From the NCBI GenBank assembly GCA_964568585.1, contig CAZMQI010000009.1, forward strand, positions 12,755-76,754: 64,000 bases of DNA, in the 5' to 3' direction. This document shows, in pieces, positions 17,464-25,644 of this stretch. The DNA comes from RGZA01 sp964568585 (lineage in GTDB: Bacteria; Pseudomonadota; Alphaproteobacteria; UBA9219; RGZA01). How positions within the stretch are numbered: position 1 is the first letter of the stretch; each line of letters opens with the position of its first letter. Both the position numbers and the translations under genes were made by a program. The notes below the pieces were generated by a model, which was given only the letters and a program-made list of their open reading frames with translations, did no database searches and was not told the origin of the DNA.

Positions 17464-19233
17464 ATGGAAGAGGTCAAGGTAACCGAGAAAGCCTCTCAAG
17501 AAGGCAATAAGCAATCTTTACAGGCGCCAGAAGCACGCTTCAAATTAGCCCAACGTCATGTCGATTTGGCCTTAGCCGAACAAAGTGTGCACCGTGCCCG
17601 CGGACGACATATGTCCGTTGAAGAAATTCTAAAGCGCAATGGCTTTAGAATTGAAGAAGAAGATGGCAAAAGCAAAAACAAAATCGGCGTACAGCAAGAT
17701 TTGAACATGCAGTCCTTACGGCTTTATGTTCCAACGTCTATTCAAACGGCGATGGGTATATGCCTTCTGGATTTGAAAGAAGGCGTGCTGCGCGTTGCAA
17801 CGGGCGACCGTTTTGAAGAAAGCGAATTAGAACGCATCATCTTGGCGCTCAAGCGCGGCAAATGTGATGTCGAACATGTTGAAATTGAACCGTGGGATCG
17901 TGCAGAGCTTGCGCGCCTAATGCGCGATCAAACGGAGGTTGCCAGTGAGCGCTTGGTGCGTATTTTTGCTACTTTGTCACGTGACCCTGATAACGCGACC
18001 ATGGTTGAACAAGCAGTCTATGATATTCTTGCTGAAGCCTGCCAAAGCCGTACATCGGATATCCACTTAACATTACAAGAAGACGATGTGCGTTGCTGGA
18101 TTAGATACCGCGTAGATGGCGATATTTCCTATAAACATCTATTGCCCAATCGCGTGATGGCGCCAATTGTCACCCGTATCAAAACAGAATCCAAAATGGA
18201 TGCCGCCGATCGGCAACATCCACAAGATGGCCGTCTATCGTTTGAATGGCAAGGCCGTATGATCGACGTTCGCGTTGCATCCTTGCCGGTTGCGCCGTCC
18301 GGCGAAAAAATTACTATGCGTTTGCTCGATAGAGATAATCTGCGTTCATTTGATGAACTCTTTTCGAATGCACCAGAAGTTGCCAAACGCATTCGCCGTG
18401 TTGTTCATGGAAACGTGAAAGATGGTGGTTTGATTGTGGTAAGCGGTCCAACGGGCTCTGGTAAATCAACAACGCTTTACGGCATCATTCAGGAGATCGA
18501 TCGTACCGCAAAAGCAGTGTATTCGGTTGAGTCACCGGTGGAATACGATATGCCGTTAGTTGATCAGACATCCGTTACCGACCATTCGGGTATGGGGCTT
18601 GCGGATGCCGTTCGTGCGCTGATGCGCCATGACCCCGACGTTATCATCATCGGTGAAATGCGCGATGGTGATACGGTGGAAGCTGCGCTGCGCGCAACTG
18701 AATCAGGCCATTTGGTGATTACTACGGTGCACGCCGTGAACGCATTGCATGTGCTTGATCGTATTGACGGGTTTTTGTCATCTACTTACCGCACATCCGG
18801 TCTTTATATTCTGGGTCACGCACTAATTGGCTCACTATCACAACGCCTTGTGAAAACGGTATGCCCGGCTTGCCATAAACAAATGAGCGCGATGGAAGTC
18901 TTTGGGGATGAAAACCGCATTCAGGATATGGGATTAGTGGGTGATGACCGTGTGGCGATTGCTGACCGCAAGGGGTGTGATTTATGTAACCGCAGCGGCT
19001 TCCTTGGTCGAACCTTGGCGCTGGAAGCACTGTTCCCGCCGGAAGATCAGGCAAGCAAGCGCAGCATTACTGAAATGATTCTATCGAACGTCACCAATTC
19101 AGTGGTGGACGTTCCGGGCACCATTTTCATTCCGCGTGAAGCCACCATTCGTGATTTAATTAAACGCCGCGTGATTGATGCACATATGGGCGCAGCGCTT
19201 CTTGTGGAAGAAATGGCAGGGAAGGCGCGATGA
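17464..19233 (+). CDS. Secretion/pilus assembly ATPase, GspE/PilB/PilQ family
   Basis: 589-residue hexameric motor ATPase of type II secretion and type IV pilus systems. An N-terminal MshEN-like region is followed by the catalytic core with Walker A GPTGSGKST (residues 328-336), the Asp-box region LMRHDPDVIIIGEMRDGDT and the His-box TTVHAVNA. A four-cysteine zinc motif (CPAC and CDLC) lies in the C-terminal region, as in extension ATPases. Overlaps the next gene by four bases. The ATG lacks a good binding site; it follows the preceding stop by 15 bases. Confidence 0.92.
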   Translation: MEEVKVTEKASQEGNKQSLQAPEARFKLAQRHVDLALAEQSVHRARGRHMSVEEILKRNGFRIEEEDGKSKNKIGVQQDLNMQSLRLYVPTSIQTAMGICLLDLKEGVLRVATGDRFEESELERIILALKRGKCDVEHVEIEPWDRAELARLMRDQTEVASERLVRIFATLSRDPDNATMVEQAVYDILAEACQSRTSDIHLTLQEDDVRCWIRYRVDGDISYKHLLPNRVMAPIVTRIKTESKMDAADRQHPQDGRLSFEWQGRMIDVRVASLPVAPSGEKITMRLLDRDNLRSFDELFSNAPEVAKRIRRVVHGNVKDGGLIVVSGPTGSGKSTTLYGIIQEIDRTAKAVYSVESPVEYDMPLVDQTSVTDHSGMGLADAVRALMRHDPDVIIIGEMRDGDTVEAALRATESGHLVITTVHAVNALHVLDRIDGFLSSTYRTSGLYILGHALIGSLSQRLVKTVCPACHKQMSAMEVFGDENRIQDMGLVGDDRVAIADRKGCDLCNRSGFLGRTLALEALFPPEDQASKRSITEMILSNVTNSVVDVPGTIFIPREATIRDLIKRRVIDAHMGAALLVEEMAGKAR

Positions 19234-20462
19234 AGCTGTGGAATGTTCGCTACGCAGTGACTTTGCCAGGCGGTCACGTCAGTGTACGCGAAGAAGATTT
19301 CTATCTGCCATCGCAAGATGAAGTGCGCCGCGTGTTGCGGGCCAAAGGTCTATGGCCTATTAAAATCAAGGAACGTAAGCAGGATATGTTTGAATGGATG
19401 GATGTCCGTTCCGCCGCATGGCAAATCCAATTGCTTCGTGCATTGCGTTTCCAATCGGCGACCACCTCTGCCGGTACCGCGTTGCTCAACATCATCGAAG
19501 GTGAAACCGATCCACGTCGTCGTTTGGCATTTTTGCCTACTCGTTCGGTGCTTAAAGGCGGCGGTTCATTCTCCGAAGCCTTGCGCCAGTTGAAATTGAT
19601 GGATGCCGCGACGATGTCCATCATTATGGCGGGCGAACGCGCCGGCGATTTAAAAAGCGTGATTGTGCATGCCATTCAGCACGTCGATGAAAAAGGCAAG
19701 CAGATGAAGCTTGTCATGGGCGCACTGGGTTGGCTGTCATTCGATATCTTCTCTATTATCTCCACCATCTGGGGCGCGCAGTTTACTTTCATTCCTTATT
19801 TAAAGTCATCGGGTAATAAATCATCCACTGATCCGGTTGCCGCAAAGAAATTCAATGACGCCATCGAGATGGTAAGTATCATCAATTACTCGCTCATGCT
19901 CATTACCATTGGCGGTGCAGCGGCAATCACAGCGATTGCGATGATTTTCTGGAAGAACCGCCATCAGGCAGACCATTATGCATCTCGCATGGTTTCGAAA
20001 TTGCCACTCATCAGTAGTTATATGCATGACGCGACCATGCACGACACCACCAAACTCATGAGCCGCTTGCTGAAGGGTAATGTTCCGCTCGATGAAGCGT
20101 TAAAGATCCTGATTGATTCGTGTATCGAGCCCATCACCCGCAATTACTGGCGCGAATGTTTATCGCGCATTATGGCTGGTATGGACACTGCCAAGGCATT
20201 GGCTCGCCCCCCGCTGACCAAGCAGGAGAGCGACCAGTTACGTAGCATTCAATCCCTTGAACAATTATCCGAAGTGTTCGAGAGTATTTCCGAAGAACGT
20301 CATAGTATGGCAAAGAATGGCCAGAAAAAGATTATGATGTTTGGGGTTATCCTAACCATGGTACTGTTTGGAGCAGTTGTTCTGACGATGATTTATCTCT
20401 TGAGTATCCAAAACCAAGGCTTCATGGACAGCATGAAGGATATCGGTAAGGGTGGCGGTTAA
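19230..20462 (+). CDS. Inner-membrane platform protein, GspF/PilC/PilR family
   Basis: 410-residue polytopic protein with the duplicated T2SF domain: a first repeat about 60-200 with the MAGERAGDL motif, and a second about 265-400 ending in a C-terminal transmembrane helix (VILTMVLFGAVVLTMIYLL). Transmembrane helices near 165-185 and 218-240 separate them. It couples the ATPase to pilin polymerisation. Stop and the next ATG share one base (TAATG). Confidence 0.9.
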   Translation: MKLWNVRYAVTLPGGHVSVREEDFYLPSQDEVRRVLRAKGLWPIKIKERKQDMFEWMDVRSAAWQIQLLRALRFQSATTSAGTALLNIIEGETDPRRRLAFLPTRSVLKGGGSFSEALRQLKLMDAATMSIIMAGERAGDLKSVIVHAIQHVDEKGKQMKLVMGALGWLSFDIFSIISTIWGAQFTFIPYLKSSGNKSSTDPVAAKKFNDAIEMVSIINYSLMLITIGGAAAITAIAMIFWKNRHQADHYASRMVSKLPLISSYMHDATMHDTTKLMSRLLKGNVPLDEALKILIDSCIEPITRNYWRECLSRIMAGMDTAKALARPPLTKQESDQLRSIQSLEQLSEVFESISEERHSMAKNGQKKIMMFGVILTMVLFGAVVLTMIYLLSIQNQGFMDSMKDIGKGGG

Positions 20463-21436
20463 TGAGTTTTGTGAGCGGGTCAGACAGAGACGTAAATGCA
20501 TCCGTGCTGGAAGCTGGCGCGTTAAGCACCGCTGACGAAGCGTTACAGACATTCTATTTCCCGCCAGAGATGATTGGCGGCAGCTGCCCTGTGGTTAAGG
20601 GTGATGAACAAGCCATAGCATGGCAAGCCGCCGCAGAAGCTTGCGCCAGCGAACGTATTCATTTCGTATGGCGCGTGCATCAAGATCGCGTCTGGTATCT
20701 GGCTATTCGTTCGGAAGATTTAGCATCGCATTCCAAATCATGGTGCCCATTCGCATGTCTATTACCAGGCGCGAATGCCAGCCATCCAGCGCCCGTCATC
20801 TATACCTATTATAGTGATGAAGCCGCAACGCTCATGGCGATTGACCATGAAAGCTTGCAAATCATTCGTGGTACATCGTCAGTCGTCAAAGCCAAAGCTG
20901 AACGTCTTTCCCGTGAAATGGGCAATGCAGACATCATTGATTTAATCCCTGATAAAATCATCACCTTGAAAGCAGTGGTCTGGGAATCCATATCCTTGCT
21001 TGAAAACCGTGCGCGCCGCTTTATGGGGTTTGCATCTGTCATTGCGGCTATCATCGTCACTATCTTCTCTGTGTTTGTGTGGTTTATGGCATCGGTCACG
21101 CAGCTCGCCTATCGTTCGGATTTAAAAGAATTACAAACGCGCACGGCGGCCTCGGTGTTACAGCTTCAGCAAACCGCGATGATTTTGCGTACCAGCGATA
21201 TGCGTGAACAGGTTGCGAATTTCAACAAACTCAACGAAAATCTGATTAACGCGCAGGGCTGGCTCAAGCTTTATTTGTTGAAAGACAATAAGGTGAAATG
21301 GTGGGGCGTTGTCCCTGAAAACCTCACTTCCGATCGTATTCAGGAGTTGGGCGGACAAACGATTGAACGCAACGAAGAAGGCCTTGTTATCGCGAATGGC
21401 AAAGATTCCTATATGCGGAAGGGGCAGATTAAGTGA
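20462..21436 (+). CDS. Bitopic inner-membrane protein of the pilus-like system (PilO2/GspL-like position)
   Basis: 324 residues: a predicted cytoplasmic domain of about 190 residues, one transmembrane helix (about 197-217, ASVIAAIIVTIFSVFVWFMA), then a periplasmic coiled coil (about 220-262) and a short domain. No family motif is recognised. The layout matches GspL of type II secretion or PilO of IncI thin pili, which tether the ATPase to the periplasmic ring. The place between the platform gene and the pilin-like gene supports an alignment-complex role. Confidence 0.6.
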   Translation: MSFVSGSDRDVNASVLEAGALSTADEALQTFYFPPEMIGGSCPVVKGDEQAIAWQAAAEACASERIHFVWRVHQDRVWYLAIRSEDLASHSKSWCPFACLLPGANASHPAPVIYTYYSDEAATLMAIDHESLQIIRGTSSVVKAKAERLSREMGNADIIDLIPDKIITLKAVVWESISLLENRARRFMGFASVIAAIIVTIFSVFVWFMASVTQLAYRSDLKELQTRTAASVLQLQQTAMILRTSDMREQVANFNKLNENLINAQGWLKLYLLKDNKVKWWGVVPENLTSDRIQELGGQTIERNEEGLVIANGKDSYMRKGQIK

Positions 21437-22131
21437 TGAAACTGTTCTCATCCGTATCTGATTTCTTCGCCAAGCTGCATTCAGCAGAAATCGATTTATC
21501 AAAAGACGGACTTAGAAAGCTATTCTCTAAAAAGGAAGCTGACCCGTTTGGCGATGATGTTCATGATGGCATTGTTGAAAAACAAACCTTTGTTATTCCC
21601 AAAGCATTCTCGCTTGATTTGCGCGTTAAAGAGATTGGCCGCTATTTTTCCGGGGCCGTGTTTGAAAAGGCCATGGTCACCATTGATAAATCAACGCTAT
21701 TGATTATCGGTGTTGCGTGGGCGGTGGCAATGGTATCCATCGGGCTTGCTTTTGCTGCCGTGAAAGATACCGCGCAATTGAAATTGAAAACCGAAGTGGC
21801 GCGCGCGCTTGACCCCATACTGCCAAAAATCGTCCGCTTGCCATTGACCAAGGAACAATACGTGCCTTTGCTTGCGCGTTTGAAAAAACAATTTCCCACA
21901 GTCATCTTCGATATTACCGGAAAGCCAACCTTGCGTTTGCAAAGCAGTAACCCTGAAGAGTTCATGAACTGGTTAAATGCTGTTAGCTATATGGATAGTA
22001 TGGTGTCGACTGTGCGTTGGACGCTTACCGAGTTTTGCGTTGGCGTGGAGTGTCCGGGAGAAGGCTTGATGCAAGCTGAATTGACGGCAGAGGCCATCAA
22101 TATTACACAGCCGGAAATAGCCCAGCCGTAG
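21436..22131 (+). CDS. Bitopic inner-membrane protein of the pilus-like system (PilO/GspM-like)
   Basis: 231 residues: cytoplasmic N-terminus (about 1-85), one transmembrane helix (about 87-108, LLIIGVAWAVAMVSIGLAFA) and a periplasmic domain of about 120 residues. The strand-helix pattern FMNWLNAVSYMDSMVSTVRW near its end looks like the ferredoxin-like fold of PilO/GspM. The start ATG shares a base with the preceding stop (TGATG); a GTG one codon upstream is also open. Function inferred from architecture and operon. Confidence 0.55.
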   Translation: MKLFSSVSDFFAKLHSAEIDLSKDGLRKLFSKKEADPFGDDVHDGIVEKQTFVIPKAFSLDLRVKEIGRYFSGAVFEKAMVTIDKSTLLIIGVAWAVAMVSIGLAFAAVKDTAQLKLKTEVARALDPILPKIVRLPLTKEQYVPLLARLKKQFPTVIFDITGKPTLRLQSSNPEEFMNWLNAVSYMDSMVSTVRWTLTEFCVGVECPGEGLMQAELTAEAINITQPEIAQP

Positions 22132-22233
22132 TACTTACCCGTGAACCACTGGTGAGCCAGTATAGATAATGGTGGATTAAGTATGCTGAGCACTCACGAA
22201 TCATGCAGTTGCGAAGTGACCGTGGACTAGAGT

Positions 22234-22254
22234 AACCTTTGTTTAATAAAGGTT
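22234..22254 (+). other. Hairpin in the leader of the pilin-like gene
   Basis: Perfect seven-base inverted repeat AACCTTT (22234-22240) and AAAGGTT (22248-22254) with a seven-base loop, 43 bases before the preferred ATG at 22298. Not followed by a T run, so not an obvious terminator; it might stabilise or process the pilin message. Confidence 0.35.
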
Positions 22255-22297
22255 GATTAAAATTCAAACCTCAACCGTTCCTTTAGGAGAACAGCCG

Positions 22298-22924
22298 ATG
22301 CAATGTCACGCTCATTCACGCTTAAATCATCAAGCAGGTATTGCGATTGGCCCAATTCTCTTCGTTGTAGCTATTCTTGCCATTCTGGCAACCGCGATTG
22401 CAGCAGGTTCTTCAACCTTTGCAACCAACGCATCACAAGAAACGAACCGCACTAATGCAGGTTCGATGATTCAAATTGGTCAGAATTTAAAACTCGGTGT
22501 CGACCGGATTGTGGCGCTCGGTACCCCGCTTGCTAGCGTGGATATCAATGCATCCAACACCAGCACTAACACTGCAATATTCTCTCCTTTGGGCGGCGGC
22601 CTTGTGCCTCCATCAACTGCTTTGGCTGCAACTCCTGCTACCGACGCATGGATTTACACATGGGGTGCTGTTACCAATTTGGGTAGCGCCTCGCTTGAAC
22701 GCCTTGCTGTTCTAAAGGTCAACCAAGGTGTGTGCGATCAAATCAACGTGATGGGTGCGAACACCACCACAGCTGTAACAGGTACTGACGTGGGTGCATT
22801 CACCAATACCGTGAATTTTACCGCATGGCCTGCGACGCTGGCTGGCAAGATGACGGGCTGTGTCAACAGCACCAACGCAACAAATACCGGCTATTATTTC
22901 TATCAAGTTTTGGGCGTGCAATAA
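22298..22924 (+). CDS. Divergent type IV pilin-like protein
   Basis: 208 residues from the ATG at 22298, chosen because AGGAGA (22285-22290) lies seven bases upstream. A short polar leader ends in QAG (G14), followed by one long hydrophobic helix (IAIGPILFVVAILAILATAI) as in prepilins. The mature protein would have proline at position 5 where classical pilins have glutamate. The C-terminal globular part is Asn/Thr/Ala-rich and has two cysteines (C146, C188) that could form the disulfide loop seen in many pilins. It is the last gene of the operon and is followed by a hairpin. Probably the major subunit, but the cleavage site is not canonical. Confidence 0.65.
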   Translation: MQCHAHSRLNHQAGIAIGPILFVVAILAILATAIAAGSSTFATNASQETNRTNAGSMIQIGQNLKLGVDRIVALGTPLASVDINASNTSTNTAIFSPLGGGLVPPSTALAATPATDAWIYTWGAVTNLGSASLERLAVLKVNQGVCDQINVMGANTTTAVTGTDVGAFTNTVNFTAWPATLAGKMTGCVNSTNATNTGYYFYQVLGVQ

Positions 22925-22989
22925 GTGCCAATATAAGGGCACTTTAAAAAACCGTTTGAAACTAAAAACTGCATTGAATGGTATTGAAT

Positions 22990-23030
22990 CAAGGGACGCA
23001 ATAGGCTATCTATTGCGTCCCTTGTTACTT
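22990..23030 (+). terminator. Strong inverted repeat after the pilin-like gene
   Basis: A 15-base-pair perfect stem (22990-23004 with 23010-23024, core AGGGACGCAATAG) with a five-base loop GCTAT, followed by TTACTTT. Probably ends the pilus-like operon. The downstream T tract is short and broken, so Rho-independent action is likely but not certain. It might also act as a 3' stabiliser. Confidence 0.65.
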
Positions 23031-23179
23031 TAAGAATGTGGGTTTTTAAAGCACGGGGTTTTTTAAAACAAAAATCTGACCCACAAATGCAGCGCAGCCG
23101 CCTTATATGAAGAAGTTATATAACAGGTAAAGCTAGCGGCGCATTTCAAAAACAAAAATTAAAAAAGAAAGGTCGGGGC

Positions 23180-23746
23180 ATGGAGAATATCCTGTCAGGT
23201 AAGAAGATTTGTATTTTGGTAGCGAGTGGTTTCGCTGAAGAGCAGTTCAGCAATATTCAAAAGACATTAAACAAGACCGGTGCAAAATTTATCACCGTAT
23301 CTCCCGAAAATGGTTTGGTTCACGGCTGGTTTGAAAACACTTGGGGTCATTATTTTCCGGTGGATGTGCAGCTCCCTGCTGCGATGGGTTCTGATTATGA
23401 CGCGATTTTGCTTCCGGGTGGTGCGCGTGCGATTGAAAAGCTAAAAAATAATCTCCATACCCGCCGCGTGCTACGTCACTTCTTTGATGCACAAAAGCCA
23501 ATTGTAGCGATTGCTGAAGCGATTGAATTATTGACCCTTTGCGAGCATTTGAATGGCTTAGAAGTCAGCGTTCCTGCTGCATTAGTGCAAACCATTAAAA
23601 CTGCAGGAGCTATCATCTCCGACCAACCCGCAATGATCGATAATCATCTGCTGACCTTTGCTAAACTGGCAGATGGTTCGGAATGGCTTGATGCAATTGT
23701 CCAGCACGTTGCAGAAGACCGCACCGCAGTACTCCAAGCAGCATAA
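23180..23746 (+). CDS. DJ-1/PfpI family protein lacking the catalytic cysteine
   Basis: 188 residues with the flavodoxin-like DJ-1/PfpI pattern: a first strand KKICILVASGFAEEQ with the family glutamate near 19-20, AILLPGG at 75-81 and the following helix. In active members the nucleophile elbow reads like AICHGP; here the equivalent reads VAIAEAIE (109-116), so no cysteine or histidine is present. It is therefore probably not a protease or deglycase of the usual kind. Monocistronic by context, preceded by AAAGG. Confidence 0.75.
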   Translation: MENILSGKKICILVASGFAEEQFSNIQKTLNKTGAKFITVSPENGLVHGWFENTWGHYFPVDVQLPAAMGSDYDAILLPGGARAIEKLKNNLHTRRVLRHFFDAQKPIVAIAEAIELLTLCEHLNGLEVSVPAALVQTIKTAGAIISDQPAMIDNHLLTFAKLADGSEWLDAIVQHVAEDRTAVLQAA

Positions 23747-23747
23747 T

Positions 23748-24779
23748 TTAGCTGTTTTTCTGCTTCACGATGAACAACGTTCCAAGTACACAGGTCAGTG
23801 CCAATACGGCATTGGCCTGATGCAGGCTGGCGGGTACAATGTGTGCTCCCGTTAATACCGTCGCTACCCCAAGGCCATATTGCAGCAACATTGCCATGCC
23901 CAGTGCGTGACTAAACCGCTTATCAATACTGTGTATGCGCCACGCAAGTGTCACGCTTAATATAGTGGTGATAGTGGCAAGGCCGCGGTGAATGAATTGC
24001 ACTGCGGCAGGATTGTCCGTGATGTTTGTGAGCCAATGATCAAATGTTACGAAATCGGTTGGTATGATGCGGCCATTCATCAACGGGAAAGTGTTATAGA
24101 TTTTTCCTGCATCAAGCCCCGCAGTAAATGCGCCCCACACAATGGTGATGGATAAGAACACAAGCGTGAACAAGGTGTGACGGTGCAGGCACCAAGTATA
24201 AGGTTTCGATAGTTTGAATCGATCTGCATGCAGACGAAGGATTTGCCAAAAGGTTAGGCTGTAAATTAGCAATGCAATACCCAGATGCAGCGCAAGGCGA
24301 ATGGGGCTGACACTGACTTGTCCTGGTTCCAATCCACTTTGCACCATGTACCAGCCGATAAAACCTTGCAGCCCGCCCAGCAGGAATATGCCCACCAACG
24401 GCAGTTTAAAGCCCTTGGGTATCATCCCTTTTATCCAGAAGAACAGCATGGGCAGTGCGAAGGCGATGCCAATCATACGGCCCCATAGCCGGTGTATCCA
24501 TTCCCAGAAAAAGATGCCTTTGAATGCTTCCAAATCCATGCCGCTATGGATGCCCGCATATTGCGGCGTTGCCTTATAGAGCTCAAAAGCTTCGTTCCAT
24601 GCCGCATCACTGAGCGGCGGCAATGCGCCTTTAATTGGTTCCCAGCGGGTGATGGAAAGGCCAGATTCAGTCAGACGGGTAATAGCGCCAATAACGGCCA
24701 TTATTAAAATCAGGATGCAGCAGATGGATAGCCATATCGTGAGAGGCTTACGAGAGGCGTATAGATTGTCCGGAATCAT
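23748..24779 (-). CDS. ctaA: Heme A synthase (CtaA/COX15)
   Basis: 343-residue polytopic membrane enzyme that oxidises heme O to heme A for the aa3 oxidase encoded at 47266-52405. Family features: GAITRLTESGLSITRW after helix 1, the histidine-bearing FWEWIHRLWGR, later histidines in IHRGLA and the C-terminal VPASLHQANA. About eight helices. It lies downstream of a DUF4175-like gene, 15 bases away, away from the other oxidase assembly genes. Confidence 0.95.
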   Translation of the reverse strand: MIPDNLYASRKPLTIWLSICCILILIMAVIGAITRLTESGLSITRWEPIKGALPPLSDAAWNEAFELYKATPQYAGIHSGMDLEAFKGIFFWEWIHRLWGRMIGIAFALPMLFFWIKGMIPKGFKLPLVGIFLLGGLQGFIGWYMVQSGLEPGQVSVSPIRLALHLGIALLIYSLTFWQILRLHADRFKLSKPYTWCLHRHTLFTLVFLSITIVWGAFTAGLDAGKIYNTFPLMNGRIIPTDFVTFDHWLTNITDNPAAVQFIHRGLATITTILSVTLAWRIHSIDKRFSHALGMAMLLQYGLGVATVLTGAHIVPASLHQANAVLALTCVLGTLFIVKQKNS

Positions 24780-24794
24780 TTAGCTTTCGGCCAC

Positions 24795-25619
24795 TTAACT
24801 TTTAGCAAGGCTTTGCGGGTGTTTGTCTTCGAACAATACCGCTGCATGCCACAGCAAATCCAATGCACTGCGTAGGCCGTCGTTTGTTTTATCAAGCGCA
24901 ATACGTACCGCCGCGCTACGCAGGGTTAATAATGTTAACTCGTTATGTTCGAAATTATCGCGTTGTTGTAACAGCACAGCAAGGCCACGCAGCGCATCCA
25001 ACCGCTTGTTCTGCGGGTCCTCGCGCAGCGTTTTGCGTAGCGAATAAATGGCCTTGGCAACGGGGTGGTTGAAAATATGTTCAGGTAAGGTAATGGACAC
25101 GGTATCGCTCTGACCTTCGCGGCGATCATTATCCTGCGCGACGATTTGCAATACCACCGGCGAGCCAGCAAGCAGTGAGCCGGTTAAATCAATCTGGCCA
25201 TCCCAATCAAGGCTTTTGCGGCCAATGATGTAGCTCGGGACTTCCATGATTTCCTTATCAACATAGATGCCAGGAGTTTGCACAACGGGGGAAATACTGA
25301 TTTTCACGCTGCGTAAAGGGGCGGATGCGCCGATTTTGAACGCCATTGCGATGCGGCCTTGTGCAGAATTTTGTGGTGGTGTCACCCATGACACAACAGG
25401 TGGTGCAAGGTTTGGATCCGGGCGCGCGGTATCCTGTGCGGCCTGCTCAACGGATGCAGTTTCACTGCGGTTCTCACTGTGGTTGAGGGATTGTAGAAAT
25501 TCGGTGGTTTTATCTTTCCAGATGACAGTGGCGCCAATGCCGCCAATCGCAACCACTGCAAGTACTAATGGACCCCAGAAACGCTTACCGTATTTTTTCT
25601 TCGTGGTTGGTTGTCTCAT
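24795..25619 (-). CDS. Short DUF4175 (TIGR02302)-like membrane protein
   Basis: 274 residues from the ATG at 25619, 25 bases after the lysA stop; a TTG at 25682 would overlap lysA. One N-terminal transmembrane helix (about 14-34) leads to an exported domain with SWVTPPQNS, a strand-rich part, then LPEHIFNHPVAKAI and a helical end with ALDLLWHAAVLFED. These match landmarks of the large alphaproteobacterial DUF4175 proteins encoded next to lysA, which usually have several hundred more residues. Here the gene stops after the WHAA segment, so it is a short form or a remnant. Confidence 0.6.
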   Translation of the reverse strand: MRQPTTKKKYGKRFWGPLVLAVVAIGGIGATVIWKDKTTEFLQSLNHSENRSETASVEQAAQDTARPDPNLAPPVVSWVTPPQNSAQGRIAMAFKIGASAPLRSVKISISPVVQTPGIYVDKEIMEVPSYIIGRKSLDWDGQIDLTGSLLAGSPVVLQIVAQDNDRREGQSDTVSITLPEHIFNHPVAKAIYSLRKTLREDPQNKRLDALRGLAVLLQQRDNFEHNELTLLTLRSAAVRIALDKTNDGLRSALDLLWHAAVLFEDKHPQSLAKS

Positions 25620-25644
25620 GAAGCGTCCCGCAGAAGGTTTGGAT

